Notes under the pieces: generated by a model
Databases searched by the model: none
The model's input: only the letters and a program-made list of their open reading frames with translations
Told to the model about the DNA's origin: nothing
DNA from: Agitococcus lubricus
GTDB lineage: Bacteria > Pseudomonadota > Gammaproteobacteria > Pseudomonadales > Moraxellaceae
NCBI RefSeq assembly: GCF_003051055.1
Contig: NZ_QAON01000005.1
Span: 177,443 to 241,442, forward strand
Length of the DNA stretch: 64,000 nucleotides
Direction: 5' to 3'
In this document: positions 40,029 through 49,208 of the stretch, in pieces
Numbering within the stretch: position 1 is the stretch's first letter
Layout of the letters: each line of letters opens with the position of its first letter
Program-made: the position numbers and the translations under genes

Positions 40029-41260
40029 TAGTGATTACCCCCTGTCACGCGTTTAGGTGGCATCTTGCACGTCTCGATAGATGTATAAATTGGCATCAAC
40101 AAGAAGAACAAGAAATATAAGATGGTGAATATTTGTGACATCAATGTGCTAACAGGCGTTGCAGGTACTACACCTAAATAACCCAAGCTAATAAAGCTCA
40201 CCACAAAAATACCCAACCAAACTTTGCTCATCCAACCTTTATAACGCATGGATTTGACAGGGCTCTTATCTAACCACGGCAAGACAAAGAGAATGGCAAT
40301 CGCTGCCCCCATCGCAATCACACCACCTAATTTAGACGGTACAGCACGCAAGATGGCATAAAATGGGGTGTAATACCAAACAGGTGCAATATGTTCAGGC
40401 GTTTTTAAGGGATTTGCTGGGTCATAGTTTGGTTTCTCTAAGAAGTATCCACCACCATCTGGGAAGAAGAAAATCACTAAAGAGAAAATAAATAAGAACA
40501 CAACGATACCGACCAAATCGTGTACGGTGTAGTAAGGATGGAAAGCAACACCGTCTAAGGGAATGCCATTTTCATCTTTTAACTTTTTGATATCAACGCC
40601 ATCTGGGTTATTAGAGCCAACATGATGCAAGGCCACTAAATGCATAAACACCAAACCAACGAGAATCAATGGGATAACCGCAACGTGAATCGCAAAGAAA
40701 CGGTTTAAGGTTGCACCAGATAGCAAGTAATCACCACGCACCCATGTCACTAAAGCATCACCGACGACAGGAATTGCGCCCGCTAAATTAAGAATTACTT
40801 GTGCGCCCCAGTAGGACATATTGCCCCACGGCAATAAATAACCAAAGAAACCTTCGGCCATTAAACACAAATAAATGGCCATACCAATTAACCAGACTAA
40901 TTCACGTGGCTTTTGATATGAACCATAGAGCAAACCACGGAACATGTGTAAATAAACAACCACAAAGAAGGCGGACGCACCCGTGGAATGCATATAACGA
41001 ATTAACCAGCCATACTCCACGTCACGCATGATATATTCGATAGAGTCGAATGCACCTTCAGCGGTTGGGCTGTACATCATGGTTAACCAAAAACCCGTCA
41101 ATAGCTGGTTGACTAAAACCACCATTGATAACACACCAAAGAAATACCAGAAGTTGAAGTTCTTTGGCGCATAGTATTTGGACATATGATATTCATAAGT
41201 CTCAGTCGCAGGAAAACGCGCATCAACCCATGACATCAAATTAGAGAATAACTTACTCAT
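40028..41260 (-). CDS. petB: Cytochrome b of the bc1 complex
   Basis: The 410-residue membrane subunit carries both b haems and the quinol sites. It has eight or so membrane helices, the helix-B/D histidines (IRYMHSTGASAFFVVVYLHMFR; FFAIHVAVIPLILVGLVFMHL), and the PEWY-like Qo motif as PVWYYTPFYAILRAVP. In this motif the usual Glu is replaced by Val (PVWY), as in several proteobacteria. The gene is flanked by petA and petC with one-base overlaps. Confidence 0.96.
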   Translation of the reverse strand: MSKLFSNLMSWVDARFPATETYEYHMSKYYAPKNFNFWYFFGVLSMVVLVNQLLTGFWLTMMYSPTAEGAFDSIEYIMRDVEYGWLIRYMHSTGASAFFVVVYLHMFRGLLYGSYQKPRELVWLIGMAIYLCLMAEGFFGYLLPWGNMSYWGAQVILNLAGAIPVVGDALVTWVRGDYLLSGATLNRFFAIHVAVIPLILVGLVFMHLVALHHVGSNNPDGVDIKKLKDENGIPLDGVAFHPYYTVHDLVGIVVFLFIFSLVIFFFPDGGGYFLEKPNYDPANPLKTPEHIAPVWYYTPFYAILRAVPSKLGGVIAMGAAIAILFVLPWLDKSPVKSMRYKGWMSKVWLGIFVVSFISLGYLGVVPATPVSTLMSQIFTILYFLFFLLMPIYTSIETCKMPPKRVTGGNH

Positions 41261-41841
41261 TATGCCTCCCCAATGAGGACAACACCGTCACTCAGGTATT
41301 TATAGGGTGGGACTTCTAAGTTGATTGGTGCAGGAACACCCTTATACACACGACCCGCCATATCATAGGTAGAACCATGACAGGGGCAGAAGAAACCACC
41401 ACGCCAGTTTTGGCCTAAATCTGCTGGTGCAACCTCAGGACGATAGGTTGGCGAGCAGCCTAAATGGGTACAAATACCCACCAAGATGGCATACTCAGGT
41501 TTAATTGAACGATATTCGTTTTTCGCAAAATCTGGTTGCACAGATTCATTGGACTCTGGGTCGCGTAAATCCCCTGCGACTTTCTTCAAATCAGCCAAGG
41601 CTTCTGGGGTACGACGTACCACCCACACTGGCTTACCACGCCACTCCACCACCATTTGCTGGCCTGGCTCTAATTTACTTAAGTCAGCCGTTACCGGTGC
41701 ACCCGCAGCTTTTGCTTTGGCACTTGGATTCCACGACTTCACAAACGGAGTAACTACAAAGCCTGCACCCACTGCACCCATCGCAGCCGTTGCACCTAGT
41801 AGTATCCGTCGGCGACTTTGATTTACGCCGTCAGTACTCAT
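41260..41841 (-). CDS. petA: Rieske iron-sulfur subunit of the bc1 complex
   Basis: The 193-residue 2Fe-2S protein takes electrons from ubiquinol. The N-terminus has a twin-arginine signal (SRRRILLG) that also anchors it in the membrane. Cluster ligands are Cys124 and His126 (CTHLGC, with Cys129) and Cys152 and His155 (CPCHG, with Cys154); 129 and 154 form the disulfide. First gene of the petABC operon. Confidence 0.97.
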   Translation of the reverse strand: MSTDGVNQSRRRILLGATAAMGAVGAGFVVTPFVKSWNPSAKAKAAGAPVTADLSKLEPGQQMVVEWRGKPVWVVRRTPEALADLKKVAGDLRDPESNESVQPDFAKNEYRSIKPEYAILVGICTHLGCSPTYRPEVAPADLGQNWRGGFFCPCHGSTYDMAGRVYKGVPAPINLEVPPYKYLSDGVVLIGEA

Positions 41842-42015
41842 TCACGTACTCCCACAAGCAAGCACAAATAGGCCGTGTAGCTCATCACTACAAAGCCCAC
41901 CAAAAAACCCCGCAAGTCTAAAGAATTTAACGTATTGTTACAAGAAAAAACCACAAAGAAGAAGGGGATTTGGTGTGCTTTTGAGTTTATAACAATTTTA
42001 TAAGACTTAAAAATA

Positions 42016-42042
42016 ACAATCCCCAGACAAGCCGGGGATTGT
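42016..42042 (-). terminator. Intrinsic terminator after rpsI
   Basis: Nine-base arms ACAATCCCC/GGGGATTGT with a 9-base loop. On the minus strand it is followed by TTATTTTT. It lies 21 bases past the rpsI stop and ends the rplM-rpsI operon before petA. Confidence 0.88.
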
Positions 42043-42062
42043 AAACAATATCGCGGAGCGGA

Positions 42063-42455
42063 TTAACGCTTGGAGTATTGTGGACGTTTGCGAGCTTTGC
42101 GTAAACCCAATTTTTTACGCTCAACTTCACGAGAGTCACGCGTAACAAAGCCAGCTTGACGCAAGGAGGCCTTTAAGGTCTCGTCGTATTCGACTAATGC
42201 ACGTGTAATACCGTGACGAATGGCACCCGCTTGACCACCCATACCACCGCCAGCGACAGTGACATTGATATCAAACTTATCAGCACCTTCGATTAACTCT
42301 AAAGGCTGACGTACAATCATACGTGCAGTTTCACGCGCAAAATAGATATCTAAGCTACGACCGTTTACAGTAATGTTGCCTGTACCTGCTTTTAAGAACA
42401 CACGGGCAGTAGCAGTTTTACGACGGCCTGTGCCGTAGTTTGTTGTTGCTGTCAT
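42063..42455 (-). CDS. rpsI: 30S ribosomal protein S9
   Basis: A 130-residue protein with [20 protein letters not shown] at the N-terminus, [15 protein letters not shown] in the middle and the basic end [14 protein letters not shown], whose tail reaches the ribosomal P site. It follows rplM by 10 bases, as in most bacteria. Confidence 0.98.
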   Translation of the reverse strand: MTATTNYGTGRRKTATARVFLKAGTGNITVNGRSLDIYFARETARMIVRQPLELIEGADKFDINVTVAGGGMGGQAGAIRHGITRALVEYDETLKASLRQAGFVTRDSREVERKKLGLRKARKRPQYSKR

Positions 42456-42465
42456 AGGTCACCCA

Positions 42466-42894
42466 TTAGATGTCTAAAGCTAAAGGTTGTTGGGCAGCAT
42501 GTGGATGCTCAGCACCACCATACACTTTTAATTTGCTGAACATGGCATAACCCAAAGGACCTTTAGGTAACATGCCTTTCACTGCATTTTCTAACACGAG
42601 TTCGGGCTTTTTAGCGATTAACTTGTTGAAAGTTACGCCTTTGATACCACCTGGGAACTCGGTGTGACGCCAATACATTTTTTGCTCGCCTTTGTTGCCA
42701 GTAACTACCAAGCCACCTGCATTCACGACGATGATGTAATCCCCTGTATCAACATGAGGAGTATATTCTGGTTTATGTTTGCCACGCAGACGGCTGGCGA
42801 TTTCGGAAGCTAAACGACCGAGAGTCTTGCCAGAAGCGTCAACGACATACCAGTCACGCTTAACCGTTTCCGGCTTCGCACTGAACGTTTTCAT
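42466..42894 (-). CDS. rplM: 50S ribosomal protein L13
   Basis: A 142-residue protein matching the E. coli length. It shows [33 protein letters not shown] and [23 protein letters not shown]13 is an early 50S assembly protein. The 275 bases upstream hold the operon promoter and leader; I see no gene there. Confidence 0.98.
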   Translation of the reverse strand: MKTFSAKPETVKRDWYVVDASGKTLGRLASEIASRLRGKHKPEYTPHVDTGDYIIVVNAGGLVVTGNKGEQKMYWRHTEFPGGIKGVTFNKLIAKKPELVLENAVKGMLPKGPLGYAMFSKLKVYGGAEHPHAAQQPLALDI

Positions 42895-43169
42895 TGCTAC
42901 AACGCCTTTTAAAGTTCAAATAATGGACAGGACTTAGGCATAACAAGGGAGCCAGTGGGATTAGCCGCGTAAGCCCTACAACGTAAATACTCGCAGTTTG
43001 TGTTAGCTAGTCTGCTATCTACAGTTAAAAATACTGAATTTAGTCTAATGAACAAAAAACCAGCAAATTACTGACAAAATGCGAGCGGTAAAAATAGAAC
43101 GCGGATATTACTCAAGCTACAGTCATTTGACAACATAAAACTGTGTTTTATTGGCGAAAAAGTCTACTT

Positions 43170-43991
43170 TTACGATGGCTGATAGCTAATTGCCAACGGC
43201 TGATGGCCATGTTGTAGCAACCACATTTCTTGGAAAGTATGACGAGCTGCCCAGCCCACATCTTTTAGAAAGCTGGCATTGATAGCCGCGCCAATTGCTG
43301 CCCCCACAATTGGGACAATATTTAAGGCTTTTCGCTTGGTCAGGTTAATCCCAAGTTGTCCTGCTAAATCTTTTAAGGCAATGACTAAAGCCTCTTTGCC
43401 CATTGAGCTAAATGCTGCCTGCTGAATTTGTGCCCATGTTTGCTGATGTAACATTTGTTTAATTGCCACCAAACTGACGAGAGCTGCTTCTTTTTCTTTG
43501 AAGGAATTGGCACTCGCCAAACTAAAGACGCGTAAAGCCACTGCCCGTCCTTCTTCACCTTTCAATTCAAAACCATAACATAAAGCGGTTTGATAAATGG
43601 TGCGCAATGCTAAGGTGGTGAGGGTAGGAATATCTAGTGCTACTCCCACGAGGCCTGTCGCACCTGTCACACCGCCTTCAGCGGCAGCCATCGCAATGGC
43701 ATAATCGTGTGTCGTGTTGGCTAATTGGTCACACACCCGTAGGTCAACATGAAACAACTGGCCAATATGGTCGATATGTGCTTGCTTCAAAATCGCGTCT
43801 GGATTAGCCAATTTTTCGCCCGCACTACAGGCCATTTCTAAAGCCGCCTGTAAGGCCGAATCAGGAATAATACTGCCGACTAATTTTGCAGCAGGCGTGA
43901 CCGCAAAACCCAGTAAATTTGCCGCTACCGTTGGTTTTTGTTGTTGCCAACGGTATATGGTTTGAAGTTGTTGCTGTTCGTAGGACATCAT
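43170..43991 (-). CDS. EcsC-family protein
   Basis: A 273-residue protein resembling the EcsC family: long amphipathic, alanine-rich helices, AAAEGGVTGATGLVGVALDIPTL in the middle and NIVPIVGAAIGAAINASFLKDVG near the C-terminus. Glycine-rich hydrophobic stretches suggest membrane association without clear spanning helices. EcsC proteins have no firm biochemical role. GAGG at the right distance supports ATG 43991; ATG 43988 is also possible. Not part of the Pseudomonas order I recall. Confidence 0.75.
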   Translation of the reverse strand: MMSYEQQQLQTIYRWQQQKPTVAANLLGFAVTPAAKLVGSIIPDSALQAALEMACSAGEKLANPDAILKQAHIDHIGQLFHVDLRVCDQLANTTHDYAIAMAAAEGGVTGATGLVGVALDIPTLTTLALRTIYQTALCYGFELKGEEGRAVALRVFSLASANSFKEKEAALVSLVAIKQMLHQQTWAQIQQAAFSSMGKEALVIALKDLAGQLGINLTKRKALNIVPIVGAAIGAAINASFLKDVGWAARHTFQEMWLLQHGHQPLAISYQPS

Positions 43992-44006
43992 CAATACCTC
44001 ACTGGG

Positions 44007-44052
44007 CTTCGACTTAGCTCAACCACAAAGGGTTTACTGAGCGGCGTCGAAG
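44007..44052. repeat. REP-like palindromic element
   Basis: Arms CTTCGACTTAGCTCA (44007-44021) and TGAGCGGCGTCGAAG (44038-44052) pair at 12 of 15 positions, with the mismatches clustered in the middle. The CTTCGAC...GCTCA pattern is a common REP-like palindrome in many bacteria. It sits between zapE and the ecsC-like gene. Confidence 0.6.
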
Positions 44053-44075
44053 GAAAAACTAAACATCAACAGGCA

Positions 44076-45197
44076 CTATGGCAAATGCGGTAGCTCTAAA
44101 TATTCCTGCGACTGCATTTCTTGTAAACGACTGCGCGTACGCTTGATTTCAAAATTCAATTTACCCTGACTATATATCTGTTCAATACTGGCTTCTGCCG
44201 TGATGATTAATTTCACCTGACGGTCATATAACTCATCAATCAAATTGATAAAACGCCGTGTTGCATCATCGTTTTTTTCCCCCATTATCGGGACGTTACT
44301 CAGTAATACCGTGTGATACTCTTTGGCAATTTCAATATAATCTGAGGCACTACGCGGCTTTTCACACAACTCGGCAAAATCGCACCACAATACATCCTCC
44401 GTACGGGCGCGCACATTCACGATGCGCTCATTGATGATGACGTCATCTAAGTGAGTAGTCGTACCTTGCGCTAACTCGGTAAAACTTTGCTGCATCACAC
44501 GTGCTGCTGCTTCGTCTAGTGGATGATGATATAACTCCACATGCGTTAACACACGCAAACGGTAATCAATACCTGAGTCTACATTTAATACCTGACAATA
44601 GGTTTTAACTAACTCAATAGCAGGCAAAAAACGTTCCCGTTGTAAGCCATTTTCATAAAGCCTATCAGGAATGATGTTACTGGTCGCAACAAGGGTCACA
44701 CCACGAGCAAACAATTGCTCAAACAACCCTTTTAATAACATGGCATCGGTAATATCGGTGACAAAAAACTCATCAAAACAAATCACCACGGCATCGGCTT
44801 GAATACGGTCAGCGACTTTTTCTAAGGGATTTTTCTCACCTTTTAACTCATTTAACTCTTTGTGTACCCGTTGCATAAAACGGTGAAAGTGCATACGCAA
44901 TTTACGTCTAAACGGTAGCGCCTCACAAAATAAATCCATTAAATAGGTTTTACCACGCCCCACGCCCCCCCATAAATATAGACCATGAACGGGCTGTTGC
45001 ATTTCTTTAGCTAATTTTCTACGTCCTAAACCTTTACGCGTTTGTGATGCTTGATAACGCTGCGTCAATACGTCATAAATTCGTTGAAGCTCGTTGACTG
45101 CCGCTAATTGCGCCGCATCAGGCTGAAATGTGCCACTGGCCAAGTCTTGTTGATAACGGGCTAAAGGGCTTAAAGGTATCGTGTCCGCAGTACTCAT
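44076..45197 (-). CDS. zapE: Cell division AAA+ ATPase ZapE (AFG1-like)
   Basis: A 373-residue ATPase; in E. coli ZapE associates with the Z-ring under stress. Walker A is GLYLWGGVGRGKTYLMD, Walker B AVVICFDEFFVTDI, and a later sensor lies in LVATSNIIPDRLYENG. ATG 45197 is chosen over a TTG at 45203. Single gene on the minus strand with 75 bases to the hydrolase gene. Confidence 0.93.
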   Translation of the reverse strand: MSTADTIPLSPLARYQQDLASGTFQPDAAQLAAVNELQRIYDVLTQRYQASQTRKGLGRRKLAKEMQQPVHGLYLWGGVGRGKTYLMDLFCEALPFRRKLRMHFHRFMQRVHKELNELKGEKNPLEKVADRIQADAVVICFDEFFVTDITDAMLLKGLFEQLFARGVTLVATSNIIPDRLYENGLQRERFLPAIELVKTYCQVLNVDSGIDYRLRVLTHVELYHHPLDEAAARVMQQSFTELAQGTTTHLDDVIINERIVNVRARTEDVLWCDFAELCEKPRSASDYIEIAKEYHTVLLSNVPIMGEKNDDATRRFINLIDELYDRQVKLIITAEASIEQIYSQGKLNFEIKRTRSRLQEMQSQEYLELPHLP

Positions 45198-45271
45198 ACT
45201 CAATACAAATCCACATAAAGGTTAAAAAGCCATGTCATATAAAACGCAATTGACGATTTTAGAACAGGCCG

Positions 45272-45892
45272 CTACGGGGTATGCTGGCTAATAATTTGGC
45301 GTAACGCCACTAAATGGCCATGAAAAAAATGACTACACGCAGGGAGACGAATCGTGGTCAGTTGATGTGCCGCTGACCATGCCAATACATCGGCGACAGG
45401 CACGACTTCATCCGCTTCACCTTGAATCACGCGTATTTTTTGCGACTCTGCATTGAGATTGGGAAATTGATAATGATGGACAGGTGGCGCTAATAACCAA
45501 AGCTGCTGTAATTCTATAGAACTTGGTAGTTGTTGACTTGCCATCGCGGCAATAAATGAACCAAAAGAAAAACCAGCCAATATCAATGTCTTGGCTTGCG
45601 TTTGCTCTATCGCCCATGCAGTCACAGCTAAGGCATCATCGACTTCACCCCGCCCATAATCATGCTGTCCCTCACTGTCCCCGACTCCCCTAAAGTTAAA
45701 AATAACCGTCGTGATACCGTGGTCTAACAATGCCTTAGCCACGGTTGTCACCACTTTATTGGTCATCGTACCGCCATATAAGGGATGCGGATGGCAAATG
45801 ACTGCGACTTGCCCCGTACGTGGAGTTGATGGTACTGTGAGACGTGTTTCAATGCGGCCAGCGCGGCCTTGTACATAGCTTGTTGCAGTCAT
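45272..45892 (-). CDS. Alpha/beta hydrolase
   Basis: A 206-residue alpha/beta-fold protein. The oxyanion-hole region HPHPLYGGTMTNKVV is followed by the FNFRGVGDSEGQHDYGRGEVDDA strand-helix, the nucleophile elbow GFSFGSF and the C-terminal His in CSHFFHGH. The acid is probably Asp in QGEADEVVP. Such small proteins occur beside zapE in related genomes; the substrate is unknown. ATG 45892 is used because the extra five residues from 45907 look unconserved. Confidence 0.8.
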   Translation of the reverse strand: MTATSYVQGRAGRIETRLTVPSTPRTGQVAVICHPHPLYGGTMTNKVVTTVAKALLDHGITTVIFNFRGVGDSEGQHDYGRGEVDDALAVTAWAIEQTQAKTLILAGFSFGSFIAAMASQQLPSSIELQQLWLLAPPVHHYQFPNLNAESQKIRVIQGEADEVVPVADVLAWSAAHQLTTIRLPACSHFFHGHLVALRQIISQHTP

Positions 45893-46196
45893 AGTGATGA
45901 TTAACAATCAATTGGACGTTAAATGTTATAGACTAGTTGTCTAAACGCCAAGATTTAATACGTTATTTTCAGCGCTTGCTTGAGGTTTGATAGACAATAC
46001 AACCCTTATCAAACAGTTTATAAGACTGCAAAGACATCGCACATAGGACAAGTACAGACAACGTCGCATGTTAGCTATCGTCACTCGACATGCAACGTAT
46101 GGCGTTGTGAGGACTTTGACCACAGACAGCCACGCTGAATCGTGCTAATGTGTCTCGAAAGTCTAGCTGAGCAAGCACTAGCAAAGGGGGAATTTT
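45893..46196. promoter_or_regulatory. 304-base divergent gap with inverted repeat
   Basis: Separates the hydrolase gene from zapG, so both promoters should be here. Arms ACGTCGCATGT (46061-46071) and ACATGCAACGT (46088-46098) pair at 10 of 11 positions with a 16-base loop. No coding frame of interest. Confidence 0.35.
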
Positions 46197-46643
46197 ATGG
46201 GTTGGTTGTTGTATGTCCTAGTTTTTGCGGCTGGTCTAGCCATCGGCTATTTTTTACCGTTTTATCGCAATAACGATAGTCGTGTCCGTGAGCTAGAAGA
46301 CCACTTAAAAACCTTACAAGCAAAATACGAACATTACCAAGAGACAGTGACCGCCCACTTCTCACACTCTGCACAGTTGGTTAATAACTTAACCAATGCT
46401 TACCGCGAAGTGCATGAGCATTTACAAAAAGGCGCACATGAACTTTGTGCTGACAATAAACGGCATACTGCGAGCAATCCTGCCACTGCCTTCCTAAGTC
46501 TTGAGTCGCCTAAAGATGCGTATCCTCAGCCCGTCAGTGCGGAAGATGATAAATTCTTGGCCACCATTGAACCACCACGTGACTATGCCACTAAAAGCCC
46601 ACATGACAAAGGCACCTTAGATGAAGAGTATGGTTTCAAATAA
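46197..46643 (+). CDS. zapG: ZapG/YhcB-type membrane protein (DUF1043)
   Basis: A 148-residue protein with one N-terminal membrane helix (about residues 3-23, WLLYVLVFAAGLAIGYFLPFY). A coiled-coil helix follows (VRELEDHLKTLQAKYEHYQETVTAHFSHSAQLVNNL), then a polar tail. YhcB/ZapG in E. coli links envelope growth and division. The neighbour zapE fits, as in Pseudomonas. Strong GGGGG ribosome-binding site at 46186-46190. Confidence 0.85.
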   Translation: MGWLLYVLVFAAGLAIGYFLPFYRNNDSRVRELEDHLKTLQAKYEHYQETVTAHFSHSAQLVNNLTNAYREVHEHLQKGAHELCADNKRHTASNPATAFLSLESPKDAYPQPVSAEDDKFLATIEPPRDYATKSPHDKGTLDEEYGFK

Positions 46644-46666
46644 GCGGACTCATTGCAATTAGGGAT

Positions 46667-46694
46667 AAAAAAAGGCGGAAATTTCCGCCTCTTT
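46667..46694. terminator. Bidirectional intrinsic terminator between zapG and sat
   Basis: AGGCGGAA-AT-TTCCGCCT (46673-46680, 46683-46690) with an A-run before and CTTTT after. It ends both convergent genes. Confidence 0.85.
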
Positions 46695-46708
46695 TCGTCA
46701 GTCACCGC

Positions 46709-47923
46709 TTATTTAGCGGAATGACCTTTTAACTCTACTTTGGCACGGTCTTCTTTAGCAATACCTGCATAATACTTACGCAATACTTCTAATACTTCAG
46801 GACGGCTAAAGTTTTCTGGCACTTCTTCGTCTTCCGATAAGGCTTTACGCAACTTAGTACCCGATACTTTAACGTGGTTGTGCTCTTCATGTGGGCAAGT
46901 TTTGGTAGAGGCCATCCCACCACACGCATTACACCAGAAAGTCCAGTCAATTTTTAAGGGCTGAGTAATTAAGGCATCTTTGGGCAATTCATCAAAAATG
47001 TATTGCGCGTCAAATGGGCCATAATAATCACCCACGCCAGCATGGTCACGACCAACAATTAAGTGTGAGCAGCCATAATTTTGACGGAATAAGGCGTGTA
47101 ATAAGGCTTCTCGTGGGCCTGCATAACGCATATCTAAAGGATAACCCGATTGAACGACGGTGTCTTTTTTGAAGTAATTATCAATCAACACACCAATCGC
47201 TTCTTGACGAACATCGGCAGGAATGTCGCCCGGTTTGAGTGCGCCTAATAACGAGTGAATCATCACGCCATCACAAATCTCAACCGCAATTTTGGCTAAG
47301 TATTCGTGTGAACGGTGCATCGGGTTACGGGTTTGGAAAGCGGCAATGGTTTTCCAACCTTTTTCTTCAAACAAAGCGCGTGTTTGTGCAGGCGTCATAT
47401 ACGTATCGGCATACTTAGTCGGGAACTCACCTTGCGATAACACTTTAACCGCACCACCTAAGTTGACGTCTCCTTGCTCCATCACCATTTTAACACCAGG
47501 GTGAGCAGCGTCTGTGGTACGGAAAACCTCTTGGCACTCTAAATTCTTGTCAATGCTGTATTTTTCGCTGACCGTCATTGTGCCCATGATTTCGCCAGTT
47601 TCACTATCAACAAGCGCAACATCCTCACCCAATGCAATCGTATCAGCCACATCTACGCTTGTAGACAAGGTAATAGGAATTGGCCAAAACAAACCGTTGC
47701 TTAACGTCATGTTGGTACAAACACTTTGCCAATCGTCTTTACCCATAAAGCCAGTCAATGGGGTAAAACCACCAATACCGAGCATAATTAAGTCACCGCT
47801 TTCACGAGAGCTAATTAAGACCTTTTTTAAGCCTTGTGCGCGAGTTTGCTCGGCAGCTAATGCTTCGCCTTCTAATAACAAAGGTAGGAGAACATCGCTA
47901 CCATGTGGTTTTACTAATGACAT
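46709..47923 (-). CDS. sat: ATP sulfurylase, homo-oligomeric Sat type
   Basis: A 404-residue sulfate adenylyltransferase of the single-subunit type, interconverting sulfate plus ATP with APS plus pyrophosphate. The ATP site is QTRN (197-200) with His203 and His206 (PMHRSHE); [20 protein letters not shown] is the second signature. A cysteine/histidine zinc-like site (CNACGG...CPHEEHNH) lies near residue 340. No APS kinase domain is fused. In Pseudomonas the two-subunit CysDN enzyme occupies this neighbourhood. Sat is used for assimilation in some bacteria and for sulfur oxidation in others. No aprAB or dsr genes are seen here, so assimilation is the simpler guess. Confidence 0.94.
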   Translation of the reverse strand: MSLVKPHGSDVLLPLLLEGEALAAEQTRAQGLKKVLISSRESGDLIMLGIGGFTPLTGFMGKDDWQSVCTNMTLSNGLFWPIPITLSTSVDVADTIALGEDVALVDSETGEIMGTMTVSEKYSIDKNLECQEVFRTTDAAHPGVKMVMEQGDVNLGGAVKVLSQGEFPTKYADTYMTPAQTRALFEEKGWKTIAAFQTRNPMHRSHEYLAKIAVEICDGVMIHSLLGALKPGDIPADVRQEAIGVLIDNYFKKDTVVQSGYPLDMRYAGPREALLHALFRQNYGCSHLIVGRDHAGVGDYYGPFDAQYIFDELPKDALITQPLKIDWTFWCNACGGMASTKTCPHEEHNHVKVSGTKLRKALSEDEEVPENFSRPEVLEVLRKYYAGIAKEDRAKVELKGHSAK

Positions 47924-48059
47924 AAAAATTCCTCTAAAACTTGCAGAGCAATAAAAAGGCAGTAATTATACGCGTTTTTAGTGATAACTTAAGTGCTAAT
48001 CGCTGATTGCTTAAAACAATCCATATTTTCAACAACTCTCAAGATGAGCTAAGGCCAGA

Positions 48060-49109
48060 ATGACTAACGCGTATTTAATCTATTGTCGTGCAGGTTTTGA
48101 AAAAGAAGCGACAGCCGAGTTACAACATGTTGCCAGCCAATATGATTGGCAAGGCTATGTAAAAAGCAAAACAGACAGTGCTTTTGTCTTATTTTGCGGT
48201 CAAGATTTACCGACAACAGGCAAACAAGCGCCACAATGGCGCGATTTAGTCTTTGCTCGGCAATTATTATTTCTGAAACACAGCGAACCACTAACACTGA
48301 ATGCCGAAGACCGTATTAGTGCGTTAATTGCTGCCTGTGATGGTATGTTTTATCACGATGTGGTATTTGAAGGCGCAGATACCAATGAGGGCAAAAGTTT
48401 AGCGGGCTTTTTTAAGTCCTTTGCACCTGCGTTTACCTCCGTGTTAAAAAAACGAACTTTATTACGCAAAAAAGCCGAACAACGCCTGCATTTGTTTTTT
48501 TTAGACTCTACCACCGTCTATATTGCCTATAGTCAAATGAATAATAGTTCACCGTGGCCAATGGGTATACCACGTTTACGTTTTCCTAAAGATGCCCCCA
48601 GTCGCTCTACCTTAAAACTTGAAGAAGCCTTTCATTACTATTTAGATTCAGACACACAACAAAATTGGTTACGCGAAGGCATGACGGGCGTTGATTTAGG
48701 CGCAGCACCCGGTGGTTGGACATGGCAATTAGTAGACCGTGGATTACAAGTCACTGCTATTGATAATGGAACAATGGATAAAGCCTTAATGCAGTCCGGT
48801 CAAGTAGAACACTTAAAAGTCGACGGCTTTAAGTATCGACCTGAACGACCTGTCACTTGGTTGGTGTGCGATATGATTGAAAGCCCTGCCCGTGTTGCCC
48901 AAACCATTGCCAGTTGGATTGCCGATGGGGATGCCCAAAAAGCGATTTTTAACTTGAAACTGCCGATGAAAAAACGTTTTGAAGAATTATTACATTGCCA
49001 AGCGTTAATGGATGGTATTTTATCTGCCAAAAACGTTGATTACCGTTTAGCCTTTAAGCAGCTTTACCACGATAGAGAAGAAGTGACTGGCTATTTGTAT
49101 CGTTGTTAA
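48060..49109 (+). CDS. rlmM: 23S rRNA (cytidine2498-2'-O)-methyltransferase RlmM
   Basis: A 349-residue protein with an N-terminal THUMP-like domain (AYLIYCRAGFEKEATAELQ) and a C-terminal Rossmann methyltransferase. The SAM loop is GVDLGAAPGGWTWQL; other motifs are VTAIDNG, WLVCDMIESPARVA and FNLKLPMKKR, giving the K-D-K set of RrmJ-like enzymes. Length and order match RlmM of gammaproteobacteria. Confidence 0.95.
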   Translation: MTNAYLIYCRAGFEKEATAELQHVASQYDWQGYVKSKTDSAFVLFCGQDLPTTGKQAPQWRDLVFARQLLFLKHSEPLTLNAEDRISALIAACDGMFYHDVVFEGADTNEGKSLAGFFKSFAPAFTSVLKKRTLLRKKAEQRLHLFFLDSTTVYIAYSQMNNSSPWPMGIPRLRFPKDAPSRSTLKLEEAFHYYLDSDTQQNWLREGMTGVDLGAAPGGWTWQLVDRGLQVTAIDNGTMDKALMQSGQVEHLKVDGFKYRPERPVTWLVCDMIESPARVAQTIASWIADGDAQKAIFNLKLPMKKRFEELLHCQALMDGILSAKNVDYRLAFKQLYHDREEVTGYLYRC

Positions 49110-49208
49110 GATTTACAGGCGCAAATTCAAAAAAATGCTCTGTACTATTATGTCAACATCATCAATAGTATATATATCCATGTTTAAAGTACTTGAGTAT
49201 TGAGTTAC

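Noticed and set aside
43170..46643. Candidate defence or toxin-antitoxin island
   Set aside because: The EcsC-like, zapE, hydrolase and zapG genes are ordinary; no toxin, nuclease, reverse transcriptase or paired small genes are present.
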